Source: Haemaphysalis longicornis (taxonomy: Eukaryota > Arthropoda > Arachnida > Ixodida > Ixodidae). From it: a stretch of DNA of 64,000 bases. The notes under the pieces are model-generated. The model was not told the origin of the DNA. It saw nothing but the letters and a program-made list of their open reading frames with translations, and ran no database searches. The position numbers were made by a program, and so were the translations under genes. Position 1 is the stretch's first letter. Each line of letters opens with the position of its first letter. Of this stretch, positions 33,080 to 44,078 are shown in pieces. Location: assembly GCA_013339765.2 (NCBI GenBank), contig CM023449.1, positions 21,988,888 through 22,052,887 of the forward strand. The letters are read 5' to 3'.

Positions 33080-34055
33080 CTGTGCAAGTGCGGAATTAAG
33101 AAACATAATAGCTCTAACAGAAATGGAAAAAAAAAACAGTGCAGCTTCTGACATGCTAAAGACGTTCGTCGAAAGTTAAGCTAGGTAGGGTTCACTCGAA
33201 CAACTATACGCGAAATCACTGCTTTTCGCGAGACAACGGGGAGGGGGGGGGTGGAGGAGAGGGGGACGCTGTGTACAAATGCGGAGCGGAATCAAGCAAT
33301 GAACGGTTTAGTAATCCCACACACAAATCTCGCGTTCACTTTTCTTTTGTTTTTCTACTTCAACGAAGAGCTGATCGTACGGCGGACAGGGTAGGCTGCA
33401 GCGATGAAAGGTGTCGTTGGAAGAGTGTGGTATGTGATAAGGCCCTCTGATTTCAGTTTCTGCTTTATTCTGCAGGCTCCGTGTGGCATATGACGATATG
33501 TCGAAGAAGCATTTAGTCGCGGACGGGGATTATATTCTAAGCCCGTCTCCGCGCTGCGCGCAGAGGAAATATGATGCAGATGAATGTTTGCGGGCGCTCA
33601 CCTCACTACAAGACGACTTTGTCGTGTGCTGATCCCCGAATATAATTATGCATTGTCCATCGTACGTTTGTAGAATATTCCCGAAATTAACACAGACTGG
33701 CTTGTAAATGGCGGGTGATCAATATCTGAGGTATAATATTGGCAAACGTAACTGGCGTGCTGTCAGGTATGAGTGCTCCGCTGATTATGTAAGCGCACAA
33801 AACCTATTTAAATCGTAGTGTATAGCCTTAGCATGAACATCTGAGGAACCGGTGGTTACGGAGACACGGCTTGTAAATTCAGGTCAGTGTAACTACAATC
33901 GGCTCCATCATACGCCGGTTCCGCGACGCTGGCCTGTGACATACACCTGGCGCTTATACAGACAGAATATACCACACTAAGGTCGCGTCAGAAACATTTG
34001 CACTCTCGTAAACGCACCCCATTTGCGAACACAGTGACTGCTCCACATAAACATG
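33080..34055. other. Unassigned spacer
   Basis: No gene or repeat was recognised, apart from a G-rich run at 33238-33265. Confidence 0.4.
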
Positions 34056-34059
34056 GATT

Positions 34060-34482
34060 TCAAACGCCCGCAAACGGTAAATCTCAGTCGTTAAGGTGTC
34101 GCAAAAGCAGCGGCGGCACTGGGGAGCGGGGCGCGGACTCCCGCGGCTGCTTTCGAAACGGGCCGCTAGGGGGATTTCAGTGGCGCCCCTACAGGCCGCG
34201 CTCGAGGCGTATAGTCCGGAACGTCCTTGGCTTCACCCAGTCCGGCTCCATATGCAGTTCCCCAATCAGCATCCACCTCAATGCGAGCTCTGTGGAAATT
34301 CAGGCTCTCTGTACCACGTAGTCTGGGAATGTAGCAAAACCCAGAATTGCAACCCCCTTTCCCAAACCCCAACCTCGAGCAGTGGGAGACAGCGCTGTCC
34401 AGCGCACACCTCGCCGACCAGGTCATGCTGACGGAGTGGGCGGAACGTGCGAAGACGACGCTTGTCCTTCTGGGCTAATGAA
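34060..34482 (+). pseudogene. Non-LTR retrotransposon ORF2 C-terminus (frameshifted)
   Basis: It encodes the C-terminal zinc knuckle Cys-X2-Cys-X7-8-His-X4-Cys of a LINE polyprotein (Cys codons at 34282, 34291 and 34330). It ends with a Trp-Glu-Ala-Leu ... Asp-Gln region like the end of the fragment at 51925-53353, closing at a TAA near 34480. The frame shifts once near 34375, so the knuckle and the terminal segment lie in different frames. The reverse transcriptase and RNase H parts are missing upstream. A G-run (34508-34524) and an AT-rich tail follow. Confidence 0.75.
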
Positions 34483-34735
34483 TGCTTGGCTTTGCTTTGA
34501 GGTTCTTAAAGGGGGGGGGGGGGGGTATCTTGAAATTTACTCGATTGATTGCTGCAACGTTAATCTTGGGAAAATAAAATAAGAGCAAACCCATTCGCTT
34601 TACCACGCTACCTGGATCGTTCGCAGTGCGCTCATAAGGGGTGACGCGCTAAGGAAGGAACAGCCTAGCAGACGATGGGCACAACTGAGCGCGGCTTTCT
34701 GGGCATGCGCTTAGCCTAAAACAGCTTGCAACTTG

Positions 34736-35410
34736 GCTCCGTCATATGGCGCTGACGCACAGAAAAGTCGCCGCTCGCGCACGCCAGTTAAAGATTTGGC
34801 CGACTGTACATCATCACGTTTACTTCGTATCGTGCTCAAAATTGACGCCCTCAAGGCATTCCCACATTTCTCAATCTTCAAAGTGCTACGGAAGCTTGGA
34901 ATACATGAACCAGCATACGATTTTATCCTTCCGTTCTTTGAAGACCGGGCCTTCATGTGCACATCGGCGTAGCTCATGCTACGTGTTACACAGGGAAACC
35001 GAGTGGGCGTTCCTCCGGGAGCTGTCCTGTCACCACTGCTATTTATATGGTACTCGCTGGCCTACCATCTCTTCTAAACACGGTCGCTGACCTCGAATAT
35101 GCACTATATGTCGATAACATCACGCGGTGGACGTACTCTGGTTCTTCTTGTCACCAACAAGATACCATTCAAGCTAGACTGGGCATGACACTACGTTCAC
35201 ACTGTCGTACCTGCTCCTGTACCTGATAAGACTGAATTTATTGTTATTTATTGTTCCTGTTGCCAAGAAAAACGGCGGGCGATCCATCCAGCACACGCTC
35301 ACCGGTACTTGGTTCTCATGCCGAAAAGCATCCGAGTTCTCGGGTTTTACCTTGATGAAAACGGCCACTGAGTTATCTAGTTTCAACGTGGTTTTAGGCG
35401 TACTATCTTC
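34736..35410 (+). pseudogene. Degenerate non-LTR reverse transcriptase fragment
   Basis: The frames at 34733-34972 and then about 34980-35230 give, in order, an Asp-Ala-Leu-Lys-Ala-Phe stretch (region around catalytic motif A), Gly-Val-Pro-Pro-Gly-Ala-Val-Leu-Ser-Pro-Leu-Leu-Phe (finger/palm motif, normally PQG), and a Tyr-Val-Asp-Asn box in place of the catalytic Tyr-Ala-Asp-Asp. A Gly-Phe-Tyr-Leu-Asp-Glu-Asn-Gly block follows near 35345. Stops and frameshifts separate the blocks and the active site is altered, so it is dead. It lies downstream of the C-terminal fragment at 34060-34482, an order impossible for one element. Confidence 0.75.
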
Positions 35411-35454
35411 GCTGCAAAACAATTCAACCATTCGCTCCAGATAGTGAGCAGACT

Positions 35455-35600
35455 ATTTGTTTGGGCGAGTTGGTACATAGCGAAGTATCGAAGCGCAGCA
35501 CAAGGCGAGGGACAGAAACACAGAAGACGACACACCCTGTGTGTCGTCATCTGTGTTTTTGTCCCTCGTGTTGTGCTGCGTTTCGATACTTCGCCAGATA
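35455..35600. mobile_element. Foldback element 1
   Basis: The arms 35480-35536 and 35537-35594 are near-perfect inverse copies (GCGAAGTATCGAAGCGCAGC... and its inverse) with almost no loop. GGGCGAGTTGGTACATA precedes the left arm. A 115-bp cruciform-capable palindrome. Confidence 0.85.
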
Positions 35601-37225
35601 GTAACCTGCCCTTTACTTGCTGCTCGCGAGCCCGCTGTAAGTATCTTTACAATGGATTTCTTTGTCTTTCGGATAATGTATTGCTATCGATACCCTAATT
35701 CACGCCAAACAACTAGGGCTAGGCAGTATAAGTCTCCGACTTCAAGAATTCAACGTACGGTTACCATTGATTCGATGCTGTCCAACACTACTCCTGCTGT
35801 TTCTTGCCGTAAAAATGTTCAGGCGTCAGCAGCTTGTAATCGTGATCCTTCCCGTCGATGTAGCGATCATGTGATTTCGATGAGGCGGCAGAAACAGCGC
35901 CTTACATACACGGCAGCCTCCATGGATCGTGCATTTTAAGAACCCTTTGTCGATTCACCGGTGCTATCTCGAGGTCCCCTTTCCTCCGCCCATTTTTCTC
36001 TCTCTCTTCCTAACTTGCAACAGGGTCAGCTTCGTGCGCTCATCAATCTCGCGGGGTCGAACGTCCGTGCAGGCGCCCCGAACTAAGCCCGCCCCGCTGT
36101 CAAGGAGTGCTCCGACGCAGCCCAGGACTACAGTGCCGCTCGTACTATGCCCGGTAGCGGCAGTGGCCACTGCATGCAGGATCCGTGCTTCGCGGCGCCG
36201 TTCTTGCTATCAAACTAATCGCGCGCTAGGGCAGCTGACTTGGCGAGGAGGCGTTCACACGCAGGCAGCTATCCTCCTCTCATATAGCGCCTCCCTCTCA
36301 TACTTCGTGAAACACACGTCAACCATTAGTGCCTCGGGGTGCCTCAGGGTGCTACCGTGTGCCCGAGCTTCTTCATCGCGCATTGACGCCTTCCTGGTCT
36401 CACCCCGCGACCTAGCCGTGAACAGGTTCACGTCGAGTCAATCCTCCCGACTTTACGCTCAACGCCTATGCACAGTGGTGCCGCATAGCCAATGTTTAGG
36501 TGCTAATTTACAGCGTCTGCATTAGGAAGTGCTAAGACACTTCCCACTCGCCTGCGACAAGTGGTAGTCTAGTTTTCTTAACCTGTGGGGAGTTTCAACG
36601 CTCAATTTTATCACATGTTTTGTTTTTATTGCTTCTTAAAGGCGACACAACTTATGTATATAAAGAAACGCTTAAATTCTCCAGAGCTAAATAAACCACT
36701 TCGAGGAAAACTTCCATATAACCATAAAACAGCATTATCGTACCGAAGCATTATCGTATGTCGCCGCTGTTTGCATTCCTGCGATGAAATGCTGTGGTAG
36801 CAGCCGAAGGTCAAGCCTGCGACCTGCCTGGCATCGCTCAGCAAGACCATTTGGCCGGAACCAAAATTACCGCGCACGACACAATCAATAAAATGTTGAC
36901 GCGTAGCTGCTTGGGGCTAGTAACGTGAGCTTTTAGAGGATTCGGACCAAGCCTTCATCCACGCATTCCTGCCCTTTGCGGTTTTTCGTGGCTCCGAAAA
37001 TTGTTAGTGCACCTATCTGTCTTTGATATAGCGAGCCTGAAGACGAAGTGTATACTGGCAACGTCTTTCGAAACTACAACCACGAATTCGTACATGGCAG
37101 CTCTGCTTAGGGCAGAGATTTTCTTTGGCCGATTTCAGGCAAAACACTGGTGCTTAAACGAAAATTACGACGTACTTTAAAATGAAAATTCACGGTGGGT
37201 TGTTTTTTACAAAAATAAATAAGAA
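35600..37225. other. Unassigned spacer
   Basis: The 198-codon frame at 35929-36525 has no domain. Nothing else was recognised. Confidence 0.35.
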
Positions 37226-37227
37226 CC

Positions 37228-37645
37228 TACGATAAAAAATGGCCTCGTATCTGCTCCTTTAGTTGCAAATGTAGCCGAAAGACGATAGTCGACTGGGGCC
37301 CCCGGCAAGTAAATGCCTCCCTTCTCTTTCCCGCTCACCTATCATGCTGTTCCTTTCCCGTCTCCTTCCTCCCAAGATAACACGCTAGAGGATTGCTCAA
37401 GTCAATTTAAATTTACCGCGTCCTACTGCTCCAAGTCGGGTGTCTCGATGCCAGCGCTGCCGTACGGCGGAGACGCGCGTGAATTGAAGCACCCTACTAC
37501 AACATTTATAGAACCACGATGCCCTACTGCACGAGCGTTACAAGGGGAACGTGGATCCCATCTAGAGGAACCTTTCGTTGCTATTACCGTTTGATTTCTT
37601 AAATTCCGCCAGGAGGTAGCGCTGGCAACAGCAGGCGACGGTTTT
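37228..37645 (+). repeat. Dispersed repeat B, copy 3 (3'-truncated)
   Basis: TGGCCTCGTATCTGCTCC, CGAAAGACGATAGTCGAC, GGTGTCTCGATGCCAGCG and ACATTTATAGAACCACG match copies 1 and 2. It ends after AACAGCAGGCGACGG, before the AT-rich half and the CAGA tract. Its CGGCAAGTAAATGCC site corresponds to the transposon target in copy 1 and is unoccupied. Confidence 0.8.
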
Positions 37646-37874
37646 CTGCCGTTGATGTACTATTTGCGACCTGGTAGGATAACCGCCGTTGTTCCGCATA
37701 TTGTAACCTTCAAAGTTACAATACGCGCATCAACGCCGCTTATCGTTCAAAGCAGAAATCACCCAGGGTGACTGCCCAAGACCAGCCCACGTTTAGAATA
37801 TTTGTTTCTGACGTCTGGAAATTGACTAAAGGAATCGAACATTGATTCAAGGATACCTCGGGAAAACTGGACGC

Positions 37875-38640
37875 CACTCACTCACACTCACACAGAAAAA
37901 TATATTTTTCCTCTAGCACTCACTCACACTCACCAGTCGCCCTCCCCACTCACGCCCACTCCCGTTCACACTCATCACTCGCCGTGACCACTCACACTCA
38001 CTTACGCGTCAGGCTCACCGCTCGCCATCCCCACTCGCACTCCCTCGGGCTCGAATTCACCATGATTCCTCGCCACTCGTACTCACTCGCACTCACCACT
38101 CGACCTCACCTCTCCCACTCACTCGTCCTCACGCTCACGACTCGTCGTCGCCCCTCGCACGCGAGTGTGCGCAGCATGACACGCCACGAGAGAGCTAATT
38201 CTACGGCGCCCCATAGCAGGAGTGCAGTGACGAGTTATTTCCGAAGCTAAAAGCAATCGCGTCATTAACAACCATCACAGCGAGCGGCTGTTGCGACGAA
38301 TAGCCAACAGCGAGTACAAGTGCAATAGTGACGCTCACCGCGTTAAGCCCGGAAATTGCGCGAGTAGCGCGAGTGCACTCGTGAGCGCTGAGCGGGCTCA
38401 GCACGCGCAAGTGCGAGTGGGGCTCACCGCTCGTGAGTGGTGAGTGCACTTGCACTCGCGAGTGGTGAGCGGGGCTCACGGCGAGTGGCTCTTGCACTCG
38501 CGAGCCGGTGAGTATAGGCTCACTGCGATTGGGGCTCGCACTCAATCGCACTCGCCAGTCCAAAAGGATGACGAAGCTCACTCACCCCTCACTCGTGAGT
38601 GGTGAGGGGGGGGGGGGGGTGTATGAGGTGACTCATGAGT
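37875..38640. mobile_element. Mirrored CACTC/GAGTG element
   Basis: 37875-38175 is dense in CACTCACTC/CACTCGC on the plus strand. 38350-38640 is dense in GAGTG/GCTCGTGAGTG, the inverse, and a 170-bp ordinary centre lies between. The two halves form a giant imperfect inverted repeat made of simple units. A G-run lies at 38605-38620. No coding sequence; ends and target duplication unresolved. Confidence 0.7.
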
Positions 38641-39070
38641 GAGCCTGCCGACCTATGGATTCAAGTGACGATGATATTTTCCGCTACTTGCATCGTGGCG
38701 ATGAAGGGCTATTATCAACCCCACCCTTTTCACGATATGGGCCGAGGCCCGACCGAAGAAGCTGGGCTTATCGATGGATGCTTACAGGGAATGCTCGAAG
38801 CGACTAAGTGTTGCTATGAATTCGAGTCTGTCTCATTCACAGGGCAGCATTGCCAGCTATTGCTTAGGTTTTGTGACTGCAGCAGCCAACAGAATCTGTG
38901 TAGCAGCAAAACTAGCTGATAAATGAGCATGGGGTGTTATAGATGTAAAGTTTCTAGTGCAACCAAAACATCCACTGACAGCTATGACATCATTAACGAA
39001 GCTCTTCTCAAAGCTGGTTACCTAAGTTTATTCTTGAGAATAGTAACGATTCATTAACGCGCAATAGCTT
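38640..39070. other. Unassigned spacer with a 94-codon frame
   Basis: The frame at 38635-38919 (Cys-rich towards its end) starts inside the GAGTG array and shows no domain. Confidence 0.3.
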
Positions 39071-39073
39071 GTC

Positions 39074-39300
39074 AAAAAAAAAGGATAAATTCGTCCCGAA
39101 AAGATGCTAAAATATAAACCGGCTGCCTTCCAATGCTGAAAAGGTGAAGCAATTTCTGAAAATTTTGCTAGCATGCATTTTAAGAAAACAAAAGGATGAG
39201 TTGGAACAAAAAGTGGACCAAAAAATAACAACGGTTGCCTCGCAAGGCTAGAAAAGCGAAACAATTTCTGAAAATTTGGCTAATTCTGCTATACGGGCCA
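39074..39300 (+). repeat. 111/112-bp diverged tandem duplication
   Basis: AAGGAT at 39081 and 39192, and CAATTTCTGAAAATTT at 39150 and 39262, are spaced 111-112 bp apart, with weaker similarity between them. Confidence 0.7.
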
Positions 39301-41690
39301 ACGTGGGATAAATTCGAGATTATATATACACCGCCGTCACCTCGGTTTTCAACATGAACGCCAGCAGATACTCTGAAAGACATGAATGCGGATGTTACGC
39401 GCACAGTGAAAGGAAAAGAACTGAGCACCCAGTTTCGAACCTTTTTGGTCGGGGAGAGAGAACATCGGCCTGCATTGCGGACTTACGCAAAATTAGATGG
39501 CGACACTATTTTAAATGAGGCGTTTCACTCGTTTACGCCTAGACAAAAAAAAAATTACATTGATAAGCCCAGGCACACCTTTGTATTCGTGTTTTATTTG
39601 TCGTAACGTTGCCCTTTCCCTATTACCTGACATCAACATATCACTGTGAAGGTACACATTGGCAGTTAAAGTTTAATTACAGAGCACCAACCTCACGAAG
39701 AAAAGAAATTAAAAGAAAAAATATTTAGCGAGTTCTGACTACGATGAAAGCCCTCATATTGTTCATTATCTCGCTTTGTCCCCTTCGTAGCGTACCCAAG
39801 ACTATTAGTGAACACTTCCCAACTAAATCTCGAGTAAATTCTTCCTTTATTCAAAGAGCGTCGGTCTACAGGCTCCACCCGTTGGGAACACCCGATTTCG
39901 CCGCCTTGTGTGTGAGTGCACGCGGGCAAGTGCTGCGTCATTACAGTTTACGTAAACGTCGGCGCGATTTTAAGCATCAGTGAACGGGTATTAAAAGCCC
40001 ACTCAGTATGTCTACGTGTGGCGAAGCATTAAAATATGATGTTTTTTAACGCTTGCCTACAAATCTATAATTTGGTGCAAAGCCCACGGGAGAGTCTGCA
40101 ATTTATTTTCCTCACCATAGTTGGTTCTCACGACTGCATGTAGTCAGTTCCAACATTTTATCAAACTATCATAAACGTTCTTTTATTTAAACCTCGGTTA
40201 AATTCCTGGTGCCTGGGTGATGCCCCTACCTGCCACGCTCTTGGTGAAAGGCCCAAGGATAAAAAGAAAACTTGGATCCTCCTATGTAACATGATTGTGG
40301 CGTTCAAAGGGCCGATCAACAGGAGGGAGCAGGCGACGCTCTGAGCTGGCACGCCACCGTTTGTCACGACGTGATCGTCGCCTTCTCGTGCTCGCCAAGC
40401 CGGACACACGAGGTTCCCGTTTAAGAGCTCCCGTATGCGAAGATTGCGAACTCGTGCGCGGCTTCTAGTTGTCGGCCAATCGAGCTGCGGTATTAATAAC
40501 CGCCAATTGGCCTGTCCACGTGCAAATAAAGCGTGGATTGAACCAGCGCGATCGGTTTCACCGCCGCCAGACACGACCAGATCGTGACGCGAAGTATAAG
40601 GTTGCACCATCTCTCGTGGCTTCGCGGCGTAATGGAGGAAGCCTCATTCGGGACTTCCGAGGGGAAAACGCGCGGCTTTACTCTGTTCTTCTCTCGTAGA
40701 ACGCTCGTGGTTATGAAGAGGAGAGCGTTGATGAAAGGGTGATGACGCGGTGATGGGGCTCGGAAACTCGTTCTTTTTTTTTTCTCTTTTTAGAGGCTTG
40801 ACGTAGCGCTTTCCGCGGACGCTGGTACGAACCCGCCTGCCGTGGATTTGTCGCGGAATAATGGCCCGTAATCGCGTCTGCAAGTGGTTGGCAGTTTTTC
40901 GAGATTGCATCAGTTCTAGGCTGTTGTGCGCGCGCTGTAGTGAACCCGTAATAGATGAGGGCTATTTTATCCACACGCAAAACGGAAGAAGCAAATTCGA
41001 GGTCGAAATGGTAATTCAGAAGAGATATATCCCCTGCGCTTGTATTAAACAGTGAGCACAAGCGTTATTATTCCGATAAGACAATAATTTCACCTTTTAC
41101 AGGGGTTAACCACCGGTTAAAGTCAGAATACACGCGCACATAAACAGTTATTTTTTATGTGCTTGAACAAGGAACGCAATGCGGTTCGCAGGGATCGGCT
41201 GAACCCTTCCTCGTTTAGTGGTAACCACGCGACCACGTTATTAGGGACAGTCAGCCGCAAATCGCGTGCCTGTCCTGTCGTTAAATTGTGCGACAGATAC
41301 GTCTTTGGATGATTGGGTAACCTAGCGTGTAATCACTAGAAAAATTACTTGAGAACTTAACCCTGCTTACATGCTTTTGAAGGTGAAAGCCAAGCGGTTA
41401 CCAAGGACTTTCTCACTGCGACATCATGTTTCCCGCTTTCTCCGCTCTCGTTCCTTCCTGTTTTGATGCGAGTTACTCTGACAGACAGATTGACGCGCCA
41501 GCTTCTAACAGTCAGAGCTATCTTTTGCGTGCACTGGTCTGCTCCCGCGCCGTCACGAGCTCACCTGTCACGCGGCATGCATCAAGCTGATCTTGTCCCC
41601 GCCGTCGCAGGGTGCCAAGTTGCGGCAGTGTTAACGCACTTTGAAGACCCAGGTTCAAATCCCACGCGAACCCAAATGTGTTTTCCTTTA
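39300..41690. other. Unassigned 2.4-kb spacer with a tRNA-like block
   Basis: Near its right end (about 41620-41680) GTTAACGCACTTTGAAGACC and GGTTCAAATCCCAC look like a decayed A box and a B box. The 149-codon minus-strand frame at 40161-40610 has no domain. No gene is supported. Confidence 0.4.
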
Positions 41691-41694
41691 CATA

Positions 41695-41850
41695 CAGTAA
41701 TCCCCCGTTAACTCGAACTCGGATATATCGAAATATCGGTTTGGTCGAAACTTTTTAGCGTCGTTCATTTACCTCCCATAGGCGCTATGTATTTGCCCCC
41801 TTTAACTCTAAACGTTTCTTGGGGTACAACGGATATATCGAAATGTCTAC
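41695..41850 (+). mobile_element. Possible pogo-like element end
   Basis: TA then CAGTAATCCCCCGTTAACTC resembles a pogo/Tigger-type left terminus. GGATATATCGAAAT occurs twice (about 41723 and 41829) as a subterminal repeat. No right terminus was found. Confidence 0.4.
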
Positions 41851-41921
41851 AGAGACGACACAAGGATAAGCCCGCTACGGGCAACTGATAAGGCGTCCGC
41901 TCTCAAATGTTTAGCTCCCAC

Positions 41922-42233
<312 letters not shown>

Positions 42234-42239
42234 CCCGTT

Positions 42240-43205
42240 TTCTTTTTTGCTGCTGCGATGAAATATGCGTACCAGATTTTTTACCGATAACCAAATTGCC
42301 ACATTCAGCGATCAATAGCCAAATCGGGCTACTTTACGTTTCGTTTCGCTGTATCTTGTGCGTGTTCACTTTTCTATGTTTTTTTCTCTAACAATCTACA
42401 TTTACCCTGCTATAACGGTCAAATGTCTTAACATCGCCGATTAAGCATTTCGCCAATTACTCGATGAAGAATGCCAACGCATTAAGAGACACGCGCAAAG
42501 GGAGCCCCACACAGTGGTTCGATGGAATCAGTGTACCTACGCCACCGCTTTTGTTTAGGGCACATTTCGACAGGTATGTAGATCAAGGCAGTCGAAGCCC
42601 GCGTACCAACCGGCAGAAAGCAACGACGCCGCAAAAAGAACCCTCCCCAACAGTCTCGGGCAATCTCGCGAGGTCGCGATTAGCCAGAGCAACGAGTGAG
42701 GCTGCATGGACGTCCCTGCGATTGCGGACATCATTCGAGGCGGCAGCGTTTGGGCAATCGAACGCTGATCCTCGGCTTATCTCCCTCAATCCAGAATTAA
42801 GCGGCAGCCGCTCGTCCGACCACTCGCGCCCCGCGGGGGGTTCGGGGCAACAAACTGACTTCATTCCGAGCGTTGAAGACCAACTATCTAATTGCCGTCA
42901 CCCCCTCGCCTGCTCGTGATTTCTCATCGAGGCGTACGAACACTTTTTTACTTTTTTTTTCCTCCACACAAGGCGCTAGAGGAACTTGATTGAAATCTCT
43001 CATGTCCGAAGGGCTACCGCCATCCGATTCGTGTTGGGGGGGAGAGGTAAGAGCTAACCCTTGGAAATTAGTCCATCACTCCTTCCCACACCACGTCAGG
43101 CTGCACACTTTTCAGGCATGCCTCGCTATTCAGTTGTCGCGACTATCATTTTGGGACTTGAAGTCCCTGAAAGAAACAAACTTCAGTACCGTTCCGTAAA
43201 GCTTG
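42240..43205. other. Unassigned spacer
   Basis: The 151-codon frame at 42464-42919 has no domain and a shadow frame on the other strand. No repeat was matched. Confidence 0.35.
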
Positions 43206-43209
43206 ATGT

Positions 43210-43370
43210 TGGGCTAGTTGGTATAACATGATTTTGAAGGTATGTTGCGCTTGCTGTGAACACAAAGACTTGCACTGGCAAAGACTTGCGCCGTCTTCTC
43301 GTGAAAGTCTACGTTTTTTTCCCGTGCAAGTCCTTGTGTTCACAGCAAGCGCAGCGTACCTTCAAAATTC
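43210..43370. mobile_element. Foldback element 2
   Basis: The 44-bp arms at 43232-43275 and 43324-43367 (TTTTGAAGGTATGTTGCGC... and its inverse) surround a 48-bp loop. GGGCTAGTTGGTATAACATG precedes the left arm, as in the other two foldbacks. The loop repeats AAAGACTTGC from the arm. Confidence 0.88.
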
Positions 43371-43372
43371 AG

Positions 43373-44078
43373 TACCGTGTTTACACGCATAATGATTGCA
43401 CTTGCGTAATGACCACACCCTTGAAGCTGGTCGTCAAAGTTATATATATTTTTTTATTTCCCGCGAAATGAACGCACCTTGAACTAGCCGTAGCAATATG
43501 TCGTATGTGTGCCAGGTTTAGCTGATAATGGTCCTGCGTACCTCTGTATCCTTCCCTTTCAAAGAGGACATGGCGACGTTATTGCGGCAGACTTGCCGAT
43601 ATTAGCGATATCAGGAAGCATGTGTTCAGTATTGATGAGGAAGAAACTCTCACTAAGTGCACGTAATGTACTCGCAAGACAAAAAAAAAAAAAAAAAAAA
43701 CGCGCTCAGGTTGCTGCGTCGGCCCCCAAGTCTGTTTTGATGTCCGAACTGTGACACTGGCGTTCACTTATTGGTCGAACTCTTGTCACTTCGAAGCAAA
43801 CTCGTTCCGGCGCGTTCCGTAATTCATGAAAACACTGCATTTTGCGTCACTTCGCAAAGCGGCTGGCGGCGGTGTGCGGAATTTTTCAAACGTTTTATTT
43901 GTTACTTTAATTATGTTCATCAAACCTATCGTAAAACTGCTGACCCACAACTTGCTTGCGTTTTCTGCGCCGAAACATTTTTCGCGAAAAATTTGCCCCT
44001 CGTAATGAACGCAACCCCTAAATTTGCATCAACTTTTAAAAAAAAAAAAGTGTAGCTACTACGCGAGTAAATACGGTA
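43373..44078. mobile_element. TA-flanked TIR element K
   Basis: The left end TACCGTGTTTACACGCATAA and inverted right end TACCGTATTTACTCGCGTA are imperfect TIRs beginning with TA. Subterminal TGATTGCAC/CGTAATGACC and CGTAATGAACGCA motifs repeat inside. It contains an A-run at about 43681-43700 and no transposase frame. It starts within six bases of the foldback arm at 43367. Confidence 0.7.

Noticed and set aside
35480..35594. Transcription terminator hairpin
   Set aside because: Arms of about 57 bp with almost no loop, and a shared end motif with two other hairpins, fit a foldback element, not a terminator.
35929..36525. 198-codon plus-strand frame as an exon or gene
   Set aside because: It is Ser/Arg/Thr-rich without a domain. 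A possible CAG acceptor near 36025 is not supported by any recognisable downstream protein.
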